Notes under the pieces: model-generated
What the model saw: the letters and a program-made list of their open reading frames with translations, nothing else
What the model was told of the DNA's origin: nothing
Database searches by the model: none
In this document: in pieces, positions 1 through 8,140 of the stretch
How positions within the stretch are numbered: position 1 is the stretch's first letter
Layout of the letters: the number at the start of each line of letters is the position of its first letter
Assembly: GCA_963833375.1 (NCBI GenBank)
Contig: CAWHXR010000010.1
Coordinates: forward strand, 744,001 to 808,000
Source of the DNA: DASUPK01 sp963833375
GTDB lineage: Bacteria; Actinomycetota; Thermoleophilia; Solirubrobacterales; 70-9
DNA: 64,000 nucleotides
Reading direction: 5' to 3'
Made by a program: the position numbers and the translations under genes

Positions 1-63
1 CAAGACCAAGGCGCGAATGCTTGTTCTGGCCGACTCGCCTGTCTGCACGAACGGCGAACAGGG

Positions 64-672
64 ATGAACGCCCCAGCTGTTCAAGAGGCGTACCGCGCCG
101 TACACCCCCGGCCCGGCTCCGCCCCAGGCCATGCTCCTCCGCCGCGCAGTCAAGGGCGCGAGAGCACGACGACACCGGAACACCTACTCGATCCAGAGAC
201 ACTGGGCGACCACGTCGATCGGCTCTTCCGCGCCGCGTGGGCGGTCTGCGGCTCGCGCGAGGACGCCGAGGACCTCGTGCAGGAAACCTACGCCCGCGTA
301 CTGGCGCACCCGCGCCTGATGCGTAACGATGACGACCTCGGCTACCTGCTCCGCGCCATGCGCAATACCTTCATCTCCAAGCGCCGCGCCAGCGCGCGGC
401 GTCCCCAGTCGGCGGGCGCCGACCCCGAGGCGCTCGGGCTGCCGGACCGCCGCGGCGGCTCCACTGAGCCGCCGGTCGCGGCCGAGACGCGCGAGGTATT
501 CGGGGTGATCGCGGCGCTGCCGGCCGAGTTCCGCGACGCGCTTGTGTCAATCGACGTTGCCGGGCTCTCCTACGGTGAGGCCGCCAAGGCCCTGCGCGTG
601 CGCGAGGGCACGGTCGCCAGCCGCCTGTTCAGGGCCCGCAACCAGGTCGCCGAGTCGCTTTCCCGGTCTTAG
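64..672 (+). CDS. ECF-type RNA polymerase sigma factor
   Basis: This 202-residue protein has the two conserved halves of an ECF sigma-70 factor. Region 2 lies at about residues 52-105, with SREDAEDLVQETYARVL and the promoter-melting stretch LGYLLRAMRNTFISKRR. Region 4 lies at about 145-200, with ALPAEFRDALVSIDVAGLSYGEAAKALRVREGTVASRL forming the -35-binding helix-turn-helix. It would direct RNA polymerase to a dedicated promoter set. The first ~40 residues are Pro/Arg-rich and unlike the family, so the true start may lie further in, although no better start is visible. No anti-sigma gene is adjacent. It is a paralogue of the minus-strand factor at 1572-2117. Confidence 0.85.
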   Translation: MNAPAVQEAYRAVHPRPGSAPGHAPPPRSQGRESTTTPEHLLDPETLGDHVDRLFRAAWAVCGSREDAEDLVQETYARVLAHPRLMRNDDDLGYLLRAMRNTFISKRRASARRPQSAGADPEALGLPDRRGGSTEPPVAAETREVFGVIAALPAEFRDALVSIDVAGLSYGEAAKALRVREGTVASRLFRARNQVAESLSRS

Positions 673-751
673 AGGGGATCGATGCCAAACTCCCAGGCTC
701 GAGGGTTCGAACGGCAGGCGCTCGGCTCTTCGCCTGGAGAAAGGAGCTGAC

Positions 752-1567
752 ATGTCGGAGCCGGCCGAGCTCGAGGGTCGATGCGAGTCCCTTCGCTCAC
801 TTCAGGTCCCGGGTGATCCGATTGTGTTGCCCAATGCCTGGGACGCCGCTTCCGCCAAGGCGATCGAGGCCGCCGGGTTCCCGGTCGTCGCCACCACTAG
901 CGGCGGCGTCGCCGCTGCGCTCGGCTACGAGGACCACGAAGGCGCGCCTCGTGACCAGATGCTGGCCGCTGCCTCCCGGATCGGCCGAAGCGTGAACATC
1001 CCGATGACGGTCGACGCGGAGGCGGGCTACGGGATGGACCCGGCGGAACTGGTGGCCGCCCTGAGGAGCATCGGAGCAGCGGGCTGCAACCTCGAGGACA
1101 CCAACCACGCCACCGGGAACCTACGCGATCCGGTCCAGCAGGCGCAGTGGTTGCGCCGCGTTCGCGAGGCCGCCCGGGATCAGGACTATGGGCTCGTCAT
1201 CAACGCGCGGATCGACGTCTTCCTCTCTGCCGTCGCGTCCGGATCCCATCATGGGAAGCAAGGGGAATTGGTGAGCGTGGCGCTGACACGAGCGCAGGCG
1301 TACCTCGAAGCCGGCGCCGACTGCGTGTTCCCGATCCTCCTGTGGGAACCGGATGCCCTGCGGGCCTTCACGTCCGAGGCCCCGGGTCCGGTCAATATCC
1401 TCGCGATCCCGGCGGCCCCCTCGCTCGCTGAGCTGGCCGAGCTGGGAGTCGCAAGAGTCAGCTACGGGAGCCTCTTGCACCGCGACCTGATGGAACAGTT
1501 CAGCGACTTGCTGGCTTCGCTGGCCGCTGACCTGACCAAACAGGCGAAATACGGTCACCCAGCGTAG
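752..1567 (+). CDS. Isocitrate lyase/PEP mutase family protein
   Basis: The 271-residue protein belongs to the isocitrate lyase/phosphoenolpyruvate mutase superfamily of TIM-barrel enzymes that make or break C-C or C-P bonds next to a carboxylate. Visible signatures are LPNAWDAASAKAIEAAGF at the N-terminus, the metal-binding DAEAGYG, the GCNLEDTNH loop and NARIDVF. The KKCGH loop of true isocitrate lyase is absent, so it is more likely a carboxyphosphonoenolpyruvate mutase-like or methylisocitrate-lyase-like enzyme; the substrate cannot be inferred. The start at 752 is chosen because AAAGGAG precedes it at good spacing. It converges on the sigma factor ending at 1572. Confidence 0.85.
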   Translation: MSEPAELEGRCESLRSLQVPGDPIVLPNAWDAASAKAIEAAGFPVVATTSGGVAAALGYEDHEGAPRDQMLAAASRIGRSVNIPMTVDAEAGYGMDPAELVAALRSIGAAGCNLEDTNHATGNLRDPVQQAQWLRRVREAARDQDYGLVINARIDVFLSAVASGSHHGKQGELVSVALTRAQAYLEAGADCVFPILLWEPDALRAFTSEAPGPVNILAIPAAPSLAELAELGVARVSYGSLLHRDLMEQFSDLLASLAADLTKQAKYGHPA

Positions 1568-1571
1568 GAGT

Positions 1572-2117
1572 TCACCCCGACCCAACCGCCTCGGCGACCT
1601 GCTCGCGCCCCCGATAGACGCGACTCATGATTGTTCCCTGCCGAACGCCGAGTGCCCGGGCGGCCTCGGCGTAGGAAAGGCCGGCGACGTCAACCGCCGC
1701 CACAGCCTCGCGGTAGGGCTGGGGAAGCTGCGCAAGCGCATCCAGCACCGCCCCGGCCTCGAGGGAGGCATGGGGATCTCCGGCTGAGCTCCGCGCCGCG
1801 AGCTCCTCGGGCGGCGAGGCGCCGAGGTCGGTGGCCTCGCGCCGAGTCCGCTCTGCGCGAAGGTAGCTGTACCAGGTGTTCCTCAGCGCTTTGATCAAGT
1901 AGCCCAGATCGTCTTCGCGACGCAGCACGCGGGGTTTGGAGAGAACCTTCACGTAGGTCTGCTGGACGAGCTCTTCGGCGAGGTCGCGAGAGCCGGACAT
2001 CGCGCGTGCGACCCGAAAGAGTGTGTCGATGTGGTCCCCGGCGGCCTCGGGATCGAGTCGGCGTTCCCCCCCCTGAACGAACAGGATCAGAACGGAACCG
2101 CCCCGTCGCCCTTCCAC
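1572..2117 (-). CDS. ECF-type sigma factor partnered with the anti-sigma gene at 2087-2875
   Basis: Region 2 (AEELVQQTYVKVLSKPRV, DDLGYLIKALRNTWYSYLR) and region 4 (QLPQPYREAVAAVDVAGLSY, ARALGVRQGTIMSRVYRG) of an ECF sigma factor are both complete. The start is taken as the GTG at 2117, giving 181 residues. The open frame extends further upstream, but that part is an Arg/Pro-rich shadow of the anti-sigma gene. The 31-nt overlap with the upstream anti-sigma gene suggests translational coupling and a regulator pair. It closely resembles the plus-strand factor at 64-672, suggesting a local duplication. Confidence 0.8.
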   Translation of the reverse strand: MEGRRGGSVLILFVQGGERRLDPEAAGDHIDTLFRVARAMSGSRDLAEELVQQTYVKVLSKPRVLRREDDLGYLIKALRNTWYSYLRAERTRREATDLGASPPEELAARSSAGDPHASLEAGAVLDALAQLPQPYREAVAAVDVAGLSYAEAARALGVRQGTIMSRVYRGREQVAEAVGSG

Positions 2118-2875
2118 GACGCCAGCTTGAGCAGCTGGCGGTCGCTGACCCCGGAGCCCGAGAGGACGCAGGTCCTGCCGTCGCGCCACCAGGTGACAAT
2201 CTGGCGGCCCTGGTCGCTGGTTGAGTGGAGTTTGACGCCGTTGATGTTCGACGCCCGGGCGCCGCTGGGGGGACCGATCCCGTCGCCGGAGACGATCGTG
2301 TAGCCGATCCGCTTTCCGGCGTGCTCGTAGAAGACAGTCCTGGTATCGCGACCGTCGAGCCGGTCGGACCTGATCCCTGCCTGCCGCCATCCGAACTCCT
2401 TGGTCCAGTTCGGGAAGGGGACACCCTCGACAGCCGCGGCGAGCAGCTTTGGGTTCGAGGGCTCGACCTGCACTGACTCCGTGGCGGGGAGCTTCGAGAG
2501 GCGCGCCGCCTGGACCACCGTCGGGCCACCCGCCCCCGAGGGCAACAGCACCAGGGCGATCAGTACGGATGCCACCGCAGCAGCCCCCAGGGCGCCGCCG
2601 ATAGCCAGCCGGCGCCGGCGCACGGGCCGCGAAGGAGTCGCCTGCTCGGAGAGTATTCGCGCCCTCAGCCCCGGGGGTGTCTGGAGTTCGAGCCCGCGGA
2701 GAGCGGCGACGCCGGCGCGCTGGCGCTCCATTGCGGCTCGCAGCGTTGGCGAGGCGGAGATCTTCTCTTCGAGCGCGTCCCGTGCCTCTCCCTGAAGTGA
2801 GCCGTCGGCAAGGCGCGCGAGCTCGCGGATGGTCCGCTCGGGGATCTCGTCGTTGTGTGCGTCTTCTCCGTTCAT
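2087..2875 (-). CDS. Membrane-anchored anti-sigma factor-like protein
   Basis: The 262-residue protein has an N-terminal cytosolic part (PERTIRELARLADGSLQGEARDALEE, the typical layout of an anti-sigma ASD region). One transmembrane helix follows at about residues 90-112 (LAIGGALGAAAVASVLIALVLL), then an extracytoplasmic domain of ~145 residues. Context supports the role: it overlaps the ECF sigma gene by 31 nt. No zinc-binding HxxxCxxC is visible, so it would be a non-zinc (FecR/RskA-like) type if the assignment is right. The start at 2875 has GGAG six bases upstream. The lipoprotein gene at 2963 is divergent and may share the promoter region. Confidence 0.75.
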   Translation of the reverse strand: MNGEDAHNDEIPERTIRELARLADGSLQGEARDALEEKISASPTLRAAMERQRAGVAALRGLELQTPPGLRARILSEQATPSRPVRRRRLAIGGALGAAAVASVLIALVLLPSGAGGPTVVQAARLSKLPATESVQVEPSNPKLLAAAVEGVPFPNWTKEFGWRQAGIRSDRLDGRDTRTVFYEHAGKRIGYTIVSGDGIGPPSGARASNINGVKLHSTSDQGRQIVTWWRDGRTCVLSGSGVSDRQLLKLASWKGDGAVPF

Positions 2876-2962
2876 GGGTGCTCCACCCGTACTGACGCTC
2901 GCGGACCCCGAACTATTCCACGGTCCCGGGAATAAACCGCGGCAGTCGGCGTCCTTGGTCAT

Positions 2963-3664
2963 ATGCCTGCCTACCAAGCACTCGCACGCCGCGCGAGCAG
3001 GTCGAAACGGCTCGTGCGGAGGTCACGTCTCACGGCAGCGGTCGTGGCCGTGCTCGGAGCGGTCGCAGTCGCCGCCGCGGGTTGCGGCGGGGGATACGGC
3101 GGCCGCCCCGCGCCCGCCGGCACGGCCGCGCCGGCCTCCAACTCGCAGGGCGGATCCGGCTCTGGCGCGGCGAGCCATTCGCACCCCTTCGCCTGGCTCC
3201 ACCCGTCGCCTCCTCCGCGGGCGTGGCGCACGAGCCGGTTGCCCGACGGCGCGGCCCGGCTGGCCTATCCGCCCAGCTGGCGCCCGATCAGGTCCGACCC
3301 CGGCACCGTCTCCGCCGCCAACCGGGCGGCAGGGGGAGGAATCCGCGGCTACCTGAATGCAACGCCCCAACAGGGGGCGGAGACGCTCGCGAACTGGAGC
3401 AGCTTTCGGATCGACCACAACCGAGATGAGGGCGACGTGAACGTGAAGCCGGTCGCGTCCGCCACCAACCTCCGGTTCCAGGGTGCGCGCGGCTCCTGCG
3501 TGATCGACGCCTACACGTCGTCGACCGGGCACGCCTACCGCGAGATCGCCTGCATCGTCGCCGGAGCCGGCGGCACGACGGTCATCGTCGGGGCGGCCCC
3601 GCCCGCGCAGTGGCCGCGGCAGGGACCGGCGATCGAGCGGGCCGTCTCGAGCTTCCTGCCATGA
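2963..3664 (+). CDS. Secreted lipoprotein of unknown function
   Basis: The protein (233 aa) starts with an Arg-rich n-region and a hydrophobic stretch (TAAVVAVLGAVAVAAAGC) ending in a lipobox whose Cys is at about residue 41. Gly/Pro/Ser-rich linker sequence follows. The mature part (from ~residue 95) resembles small extracytoplasmic domains found in actinobacterial lipoproteins, with LPDGAARLAYPPSWRPI and a C-terminal IERAVSSFLP. Two later cysteines (SCVIDA, EIACIV) could form a disulfide. It diverges from the anti-sigma operon, so it may be a target of that sigma factor; this is inference. No specific family was recognised. Confidence 0.7.
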   Translation: MPAYQALARRASRSKRLVRRSRLTAAVVAVLGAVAVAAAGCGGGYGGRPAPAGTAAPASNSQGGSGSGAASHSHPFAWLHPSPPPRAWRTSRLPDGAARLAYPPSWRPIRSDPGTVSAANRAAGGGIRGYLNATPQQGAETLANWSSFRIDHNRDEGDVNVKPVASATNLRFQGARGSCVIDAYTSSTGHAYREIACIVAGAGGTTVIVGAAPPAQWPRQGPAIERAVSSFLP

Positions 3665-3690
3665 ACAACAACCAACCAAGGAGTCAAACC

Positions 3691-3879
3691 ATGCTCTCAA
3701 CAACGAAGGCCCGGATCGCGGTGGTCCTCGCCGTGTTGGGGATCGGCGGCGCCGTTGCGCTGCCGGCCGCGATGGCGGGACACCACCATCACCACCATCA
3801 CGGCATCCCGCAGCACAACGGCGGGGACCACGACGCCGACAACAACGGGGGCCCGAGCGATGGCGACGGCAGGATCTAG
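3691..3879 (+). CDS. Small secreted His-rich peptide (natural His7)
   Basis: A 62-residue peptide with a clear signal sequence (ARIAVVLAVLGIGGAVALPAAMA) followed directly by GHHHHHHHG and an Asp/Asn/Gly-rich acidic tail. After signal peptidase cleavage near AMA the mature peptide would begin with seven histidines, a likely metal-binding site (Ni, Cu or Zn). AAGGAG lies at 3678-3683, seven bases before the ATG; an in-frame ATG at 3661 has no such site. It follows the lipoprotein gene by 26 bases and may be co-transcribed with it. Confidence 0.65.
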   Translation: MLSTTKARIAVVLAVLGIGGAVALPAAMAGHHHHHHHGIPQHNGGDHDADNNGGPSDGDGRI

Positions 3880-3963
3880 CCGTCGCACCCTCACGACCGC
3901 CGCCGCGCTCGCGCCCCCGAGTGCGGCGGCGCCTTGCCCGGACTACGCTGAAAGGAGCGTGAG

Positions 3964-4164
3964 ATGAAGGGACCGGAGGTCACCTTGACGAACGGTCGTT
4001 ACGAATTCCGCAGATCCGCTCGTGGCATTCTCAGCCACGCCGGCCGACCTGAGGCGGTCTGGCGCACGCGAGCGCCCCTCGGGCCACTCGGCGCTCGGTC
4101 CCGGACGACCCGCCGCTTCACCAACGGTGGCGATGACGATGCGCAGCATCGCGACTCGGCATGA
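3964..4164 (+). CDS. Possible small hypothetical protein upstream of the NTF2-like gene
   Basis: A 66-codon frame preceded by GAAAGGAG at good distance. Its stop overlaps the ATG of the next gene (ATGA), the layout of a translationally coupled pair. The first ~15 residues look coding; the rest is Arg-rich and not recognised. It could be a coupling leader or a degraded gene. Confidence 0.3.
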   Translation: MKGPEVTLTNGRYEFRRSARGILSHAGRPEAVWRTRAPLGPLGARSRTTRRFTNGGDDDAQHRDSA

Positions 4165-4568
4165 CGACGCAGCCGGACGTGAACGGGCTGGTGCCTGCCG
4201 ATCTGGCCTTCTTCAGGGGCCTGCTCGATCGTGACATCCCGGCCCTCGAGGCGCTGCTCGCCGAGGAGTTCCTGATCGTCGACGTCGCGACCGGGTCGGT
4301 GCACCCGCGCGCCGCGTTCCTCGCGGCGATCAGCGACGGGATGGTGAGCTTCCAGGCGATCGAGACCTTTCCCGACGAAGCGGTGGTTCGCCTTGCGGGC
4401 CCCGGCACCGGCATCGTCATCGGCCGTACCGCGATGTCCTTCGGTGACGCCGAAGGTGCGCTCACTGAGGTCGCCAGCCGCTACACCCACGTATTCCAGG
4501 CTGACGACGGGGACTGGCGACTGTTCTCGGCGCAGGGAACCCCGATCGTTGATGAGTCTCGACCCTGA
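4161..4568 (+). CDS. NTF2-like / DUF4440 family protein
   Basis: The 135-residue protein has the NTF2 cone-fold pattern: an N-terminal helix pair (ADLAFFRGLLDRDIPALEALLAEEFLIVD), HPRAAFLAAI, and C-terminal beta strands ending YTHVFQADDGDWRLFSAQGTPI, which matches the DUF4440/SnoaL-like group. Members are small hydrolase-like or ligand-binding proteins and no catalytic assignment is possible. It differs from the MSEENVE-type proteins elsewhere in the window. Confidence 0.75.
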   Translation: MTTQPDVNGLVPADLAFFRGLLDRDIPALEALLAEEFLIVDVATGSVHPRAAFLAAISDGMVSFQAIETFPDEAVVRLAGPGTGIVIGRTAMSFGDAEGALTEVASRYTHVFQADDGDWRLFSAQGTPIVDESRP

Positions 4569-4646
4569 CCTCGCTCCGGAGGCCGTGCTGGGTCCGCATC
4601 GGACCGCGATTGACGAGAGGTTCGCCTTCGTCTCGGTTGTCGCCGA

Positions 4647-4859
4647 TCAGTTCGTTGCGCTCCGTGGGGCGGGCGGGCTGCCGAAAGTGAGGCCGGCGAT
4701 GTCGACCGCCGCGAGGGTCAGCTCGTAGCGGGCCATCTCACGGAGCACCTGTGGGGGGTGCAGCTCGTCCGCGCCGGAGCGCTCGAAGACCGCCGCAAGC
4801 CTCTCCGCAGCGTCATCGACGATCTCGGCGATCTCCAGGATTTCCTCAGCGCGTCGCAT
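4647..4859 (-). CDS. Hypothetical small helical protein
   Basis: A 70-residue frame rich in acidic helices (EEILEIAEIVDDAAERLAAVF, PPQVLREMARYELTLAAVDIAGLTF) with amino-acid composition typical of a real soluble protein. No strong ribosome-binding site is visible before the ATG at 4859 and no family was recognised. It lies alone between the NTF2-like gene and the propeller gene. Confidence 0.4.
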   Translation of the reverse strand: MRRAEEILEIAEIVDDAAERLAAVFERSGADELHPPQVLREMARYELTLAAVDIAGLTFGSPPAPRSATN

Positions 4860-4998
4860 GGCTCTACATCGATTGACGCCTGCGGCGACGATTCATTCCC
4901 GGCAGCCCTGGAACAAGTGAGCGCGCTAGCCAGTGCTGGCCCATCTCCCGGCTCCTGGGAATTATTCGCGGCCGCAGGCGTCATTGATAGGGACGGAC

Positions 4999-6201
4999 AT
5001 GAGATCTCTCGTGGAAAGCTCAGCGAATCGGTCAGCGCGCCCACGCGTGGCCCTGCTGGTAGCCGCCGTTCTCGTCCTCGCAATGGCCTTCGCCCCGCGC
5101 GCAGGGGCGTTCGTCTACTGGGCCAACGGCCGCGACGGGACGATCGGGCGCGCCAACCTCGACGGCACCGGGGCGAACCCGAGCTTCATCGCCGGCGCCA
5201 CCTCGCCCTGCGGGGTGGCGGTCGACGCTGGGCACGTCTACTGGGCCAACGATGTGGAGAGCGGCACGATCGAGCGCGCCAACCTCGATGGCACGGGCCG
5301 CAAGAGCCTGATCGGCGGCGCCACCTTCCCGTGCGGGGTGGCGGTCGACGCCGGGCACGTCTACTGGGCGAACGTCGACGGGACGATCGGTCGCGCCGAC
5401 CTCGACGGCGGCAACCCGCGCCAGGACTTCATCACCACCGCCAACCTCCTGTGCGGGATAGCGGTCGACGGGGCGCACCTCTATTGGGCCGGCAGCGACG
5501 ACGGGACGATCGGGCGGGCCAACCTCGACGGCACGGGGGTGAACGAGAGCTTCGTCACCGGCGCGAGCCGTCCCTGCGGGGTAGCGCTCGACGCAGGGCA
5601 CCTCTACTGGGCGAACGACGCCGCCACCGGCACGATCGGGCGGGCCAACCTCGACGGCACCGGAATGAACCAGAGCTTCATCGCCGGCGCCACTTTCCCG
5701 TGCGGGGTGGCAGTCGACACAGCGCACGTCTACTGGGCCAACGACCTCTTCGGCGGCACGATCGGGCGCGCCAACCTCGACGGCGGCAACCCGAGCCAGG
5801 GCTTCATCGGCGGCGCCAGCGCCCCCTGCGGGGTGGCGGTAGACGCGCTCACAGTGACGCCCATGCCTCCGCCGACCTCTCCACCGTCGAACGAGTTCAC
5901 GCTCGGCAAGCCGAAGCTGAATGAGAGGCAGGGCACCGCGAGGCTGGCCGTGACCGTCCCCGGCCCGGGCGAGCTCGCCCTCTCCGGCAACGGCGTGAAG
6001 CCGGCCCGCACCGCCGTGGCCGGTTCGGCGAATACCGTCACCGCCCCGGGTGCGGTGCAGCTGCTGATCAAGGCGCAGGCGAAGACGCGGATCAAGCTGA
6101 ACGAGACCGGCAAGGTCGCCGTCAAGCCGAGGGTCACCTACACCCCGACCGGCGGTGACCCCAGCACGCGGTCAACGAAGCTGAAGCTCGAGAAACGCTA
6201 G
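4999..6201 (+). CDS. Secreted six-repeat YWTD-like beta-propeller protein
   Basis: A signal peptide (VALLVAAVLVLAMAFAPRAGA) is followed by six tandem ~42-residue repeats. Each begins (V/L)YWAN or YWAG, continues with GTIGRANLDGTG and ends PCGVAVDAGH, covering about residues 38-290. This is the LDL-receptor YWTD or NHL-like blade pattern, and six blades make a closed propeller. A Pro-rich linker and a C-terminal ~110-residue domain follow, with Lys-rich beta strands as in Thermoleophilia surface proteins. The ATG at 4999 is preferred over 4933 because the signal peptide begins there. Likely an exported binding protein; its partner is unknown. Confidence 0.75.
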   Translation: MRSLVESSANRSARPRVALLVAAVLVLAMAFAPRAGAFVYWANGRDGTIGRANLDGTGANPSFIAGATSPCGVAVDAGHVYWANDVESGTIERANLDGTGRKSLIGGATFPCGVAVDAGHVYWANVDGTIGRADLDGGNPRQDFITTANLLCGIAVDGAHLYWAGSDDGTIGRANLDGTGVNESFVTGASRPCGVALDAGHLYWANDAATGTIGRANLDGTGMNQSFIAGATFPCGVAVDTAHVYWANDLFGGTIGRANLDGGNPSQGFIGGASAPCGVAVDALTVTPMPPPTSPPSNEFTLGKPKLNERQGTARLAVTVPGPGELALSGNGVKPARTAVAGSANTVTAPGAVQLLIKAQAKTRIKLNETGKVAVKPRVTYTPTGGDPSTRSTKLKLEKR

Positions 6202-6225
6202 CGTCGCCCCGGCCCCTGGCCGCGG

Positions 6226-6240
6226 GATACTGCGTGGGCG
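6226..6240 (+). promoter_or_regulatory. Leaderless-type promoter (-10 motif GATACT)
   Basis: GATACT at 6226-6231 lies exactly nine bases before the ATG of the SnoaL-like gene, in the conserved context GATACTGCGTGGGCGATG. The same motif and distance recur at 30078, 47063, 48419 and 48702, always before a gene of this family. Confidence 0.6.
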
Positions 6241-6642
6241 ATGTCGCAGGAGAACGTCGAGATCGTCCATCAGGTGCTCGAAGCGTGGAACCGCCGGGAC
6301 TTCGATGACGCCGTTCGCGTCGCTCACGAGGACGTGGAGCTCCACTTCATCGGCGGCTTCGCCGACCTGATCGGAGAGGAGTTCGACGGTCGCGAGGGGA
6401 TAGTTCGGTTCTGGCGGGACATTCTCGGGACCCTCGGCGGTCAAGTCACGGTCGAGACCACGCTTGATGCGGGCGATCGAGTCGCCATCATCTCGAGCGC
6501 TGAGGGAGCCGGAGCGGAGAGCGGTGCTCCCGCGGAATTGAGGTTTGGGCAGGTGTGGACATTCCGGGACGGGAAGGTGATCCGAGTGGACTTCTACTAC
6601 GAGCCGAACGAGGCCCTCGAAGCCGCCGGGCTGCCGCAGTAG
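6241..6642 (+). CDS. SnoaL-like (NTF2 fold) protein, MSQENVE type
   Basis: The 133-residue SnoaL-like protein opens MSQENVEIVHQVLEAWNRRD and closes with the family tail EALEAAGLPQ. The middle shows the NTF2 pattern (VAHEDVELHFIGG, FDGREGIVRFWRD, FRDGKVIRVDFYYE). Reaction or ligand is unknown; relatives include polyketide cyclases and ketosteroid isomerase-like proteins. TAG-GCG-ATG joins it to the next paralogue, so the two form an operon driven by the GATACT promoter. Confidence 0.8.
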   Translation: MSQENVEIVHQVLEAWNRRDFDDAVRVAHEDVELHFIGGFADLIGEEFDGREGIVRFWRDILGTLGGQVTVETTLDAGDRVAIISSAEGAGAESGAPAELRFGQVWTFRDGKVIRVDFYYEPNEALEAAGLPQ

Positions 6643-6645
6643 GCG

Positions 6646-7053
6646 ATGTCGGAGGAGAACGTCGAGGTGGTCAGGCGGGCAATCAGCGCGTACAACCGCC
6701 GAGACATCGATGGGTTCCTGAAGCAGTTCGATCCGGCTGTGGAGTGGCGGGCGCTGACCCAGGTGATGTTCGGGGGAGAAGCGGCCGTATATCGAGGCCA
6801 TGAGGGCATCCGCAAGTTCATGAGGGATGTGGACGACGCTTTCGCAGAGGCCCAGGTCGAGTACTTGGACGCCCGCGACCTTGGTCAGCGGATCGTCGTG
6901 ATCGGGCATCTCCGAGCGCGTGGCAAGGCAAGCGGAGCCGAGACCGAGTCGCCTCTCGCCTGGGTAATCGAGTTCAAGAACGGCAAGGTGACTCGGATGT
7001 GGGACTACCTCGATCCCGCCGAGGCCCTCGAAGCCGTCGGGCTGCGGGAGTAG
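6646..7053 (+). CDS. SnoaL-like (NTF2 fold) protein, MSEENVE type
   Basis: Second gene of a tandem pair, starting three bases after the stop of the first. The 135-residue protein opens MSEENVEVVRRAISAYNRRD, has the core YRGHEGIRKFMRDVDDAF and FKNGKVTRMWDYLDPAE, and ends ALEAVGLRE. The termini are nearly identical to its paralogues while the core is divergent. The role is unknown. Confidence 0.8.
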   Translation: MSEENVEVVRRAISAYNRRDIDGFLKQFDPAVEWRALTQVMFGGEAAVYRGHEGIRKFMRDVDDAFAEAQVEYLDARDLGQRIVVIGHLRARGKASGAETESPLAWVIEFKNGKVTRMWDYLDPAEALEAVGLRE

Positions 7054-7300
7054 GTCCCTCAGGGCCGCTGCACTTCTTGCACGCCTTCTTCGAGTGCTTC
7101 TCATGCACCTTGTGAGCGCGGCGGCGCGCTGGCCTGTTTGGCTGCCCCGCGGGCGGCACGGTGCGTCTGGGCCAGGTCCCCCTAATGCCTAACGAGACTC
7201 GAGAGGCACGGGGGCAACGCCGATGGCGGATGATCCAGCTGCACTGCGAGCAGACGGATGCGGGTTGCGACAGGCATCAGAAGAAGGAAGGAGGCGAGGC

Positions 7301-7510
7301 ATGAAGGCTGAGGAGTGGGTGGAGAGCTTCGCGAGCGCCATTGGGGCCAATCCCCCGGACGCTGGCGAGGTCGAGGCGATCCTCGAACTGGCTGCGGTGG
7401 CGGCGCACGCATCGGAGCGAATCGCGGCCCCGGTGGCCTGTTGGATGGCGGGCCGCAGCGGCCGCTCGCTGGAGGACCTGCGCGAGCTCGCCGACGACGT
7501 GGCGGGCTAG
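7301..7510 (+). CDS. DUF6457 domain protein (molybdopterin-associated)
   Basis: A 69-residue helical protein (MKAEEWVESFASAIG, EILELAAVAAHASERIAAPVACWMAGR, SLEDLRELADDV) matching the DUF6457 pattern, which is commonly fused to or beside MobA-type guanylyltransferases. GGAGG precedes the ATG at 7301. Its stop overlaps the convergent mobA stop by four bases, which supports a link to cofactor synthesis. Its molecular role is not known. Confidence 0.7.
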   Translation: MKAEEWVESFASAIGANPPDAGEVEAILELAAVAAHASERIAAPVACWMAGRSGRSLEDLRELADDVAG

Positions 7511-8097
7511 CGCAGCTGGCCTGCCTCGGCCAGCTTCTCGGCCGCCTCCAGCTCGGCGGTGGTGTTGACGTTGATCAGCAGGCGCTCGGGGTCACCGAAC
7601 CGCCCGAGCTCCTCGTCGGTGATCTCGCACGGGTCAAGGGAGGCGACGGTCTCCCGAAGCGGCCGATCCTCTCCCAGCGCCGATTGCAGCCGCGGCAGCA
7701 GAGAGGGCTCGTAGCGGGCGAGCAAGGGGTGCAGGCGACCGTCCCGGCTGGGCACGGCCAACGGCTCGGCCAGCGACGCGAGCCACGCAACCAGCTCCGC
7801 GGTCACGAATGGCATATCGCAGGCTAGAGCGACAAGCGGGCGTCCCCCTGCCTCCCGGACACCGGCGACGATCCCGCAGAGCGGATGCCGAGGCTCCGCG
7901 GGCTCGTGCAGCACGCGCTGCCCCAGATCGGGCAGCTCGGTGTCCGCCTTCGCCACGACCACGACCTCGTGGCCCGAGCCGAGCGCGGCGGCGAGCGGAT
8001 ACGAGATCAGCGGCCGGCCGGCCAGCTCGGCGCTCGCCTTCTGCCCGCCCAGGCGGGTGGCGTGGCCACCGGCGAGGATGGCGATCAGCGCTTGCAT
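7507..8097 (-). CDS. mobA: Molybdenum cofactor guanylyltransferase
   Basis: MobA attaches GMP to molybdopterin to make the MGD cofactor needed by NarG. The 196-residue protein starts with the nucleotide-binding ILAGGHATRLGGQKA, continues with GRPLISYPLAAAL and VVAKADTELPDLG, and has the metal-binding LACDMPFVTAELVAWL and a C-terminal LLINVNTTAEL. Length fits the family. It diverges from moeA with ~43 bases between them. Confidence 0.9.
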   Translation of the reverse strand: MQALIAILAGGHATRLGGQKASAELAGRPLISYPLAAALGSGHEVVVVAKADTELPDLGQRVLHEPAEPRHPLCGIVAGVREAGGRPLVALACDMPFVTAELVAWLASLAEPLAVPSRDGRLHPLLARYEPSLLPRLQSALGEDRPLRETVASLDPCEITDEELGRFGDPERLLINVNTTAELEAAEKLAEAGQLR

Positions 8098-8140
8098 CCG
8101 GCCAGTCTGGCACCGCTGCATCCCGGGTAGCCTCGGCCCC

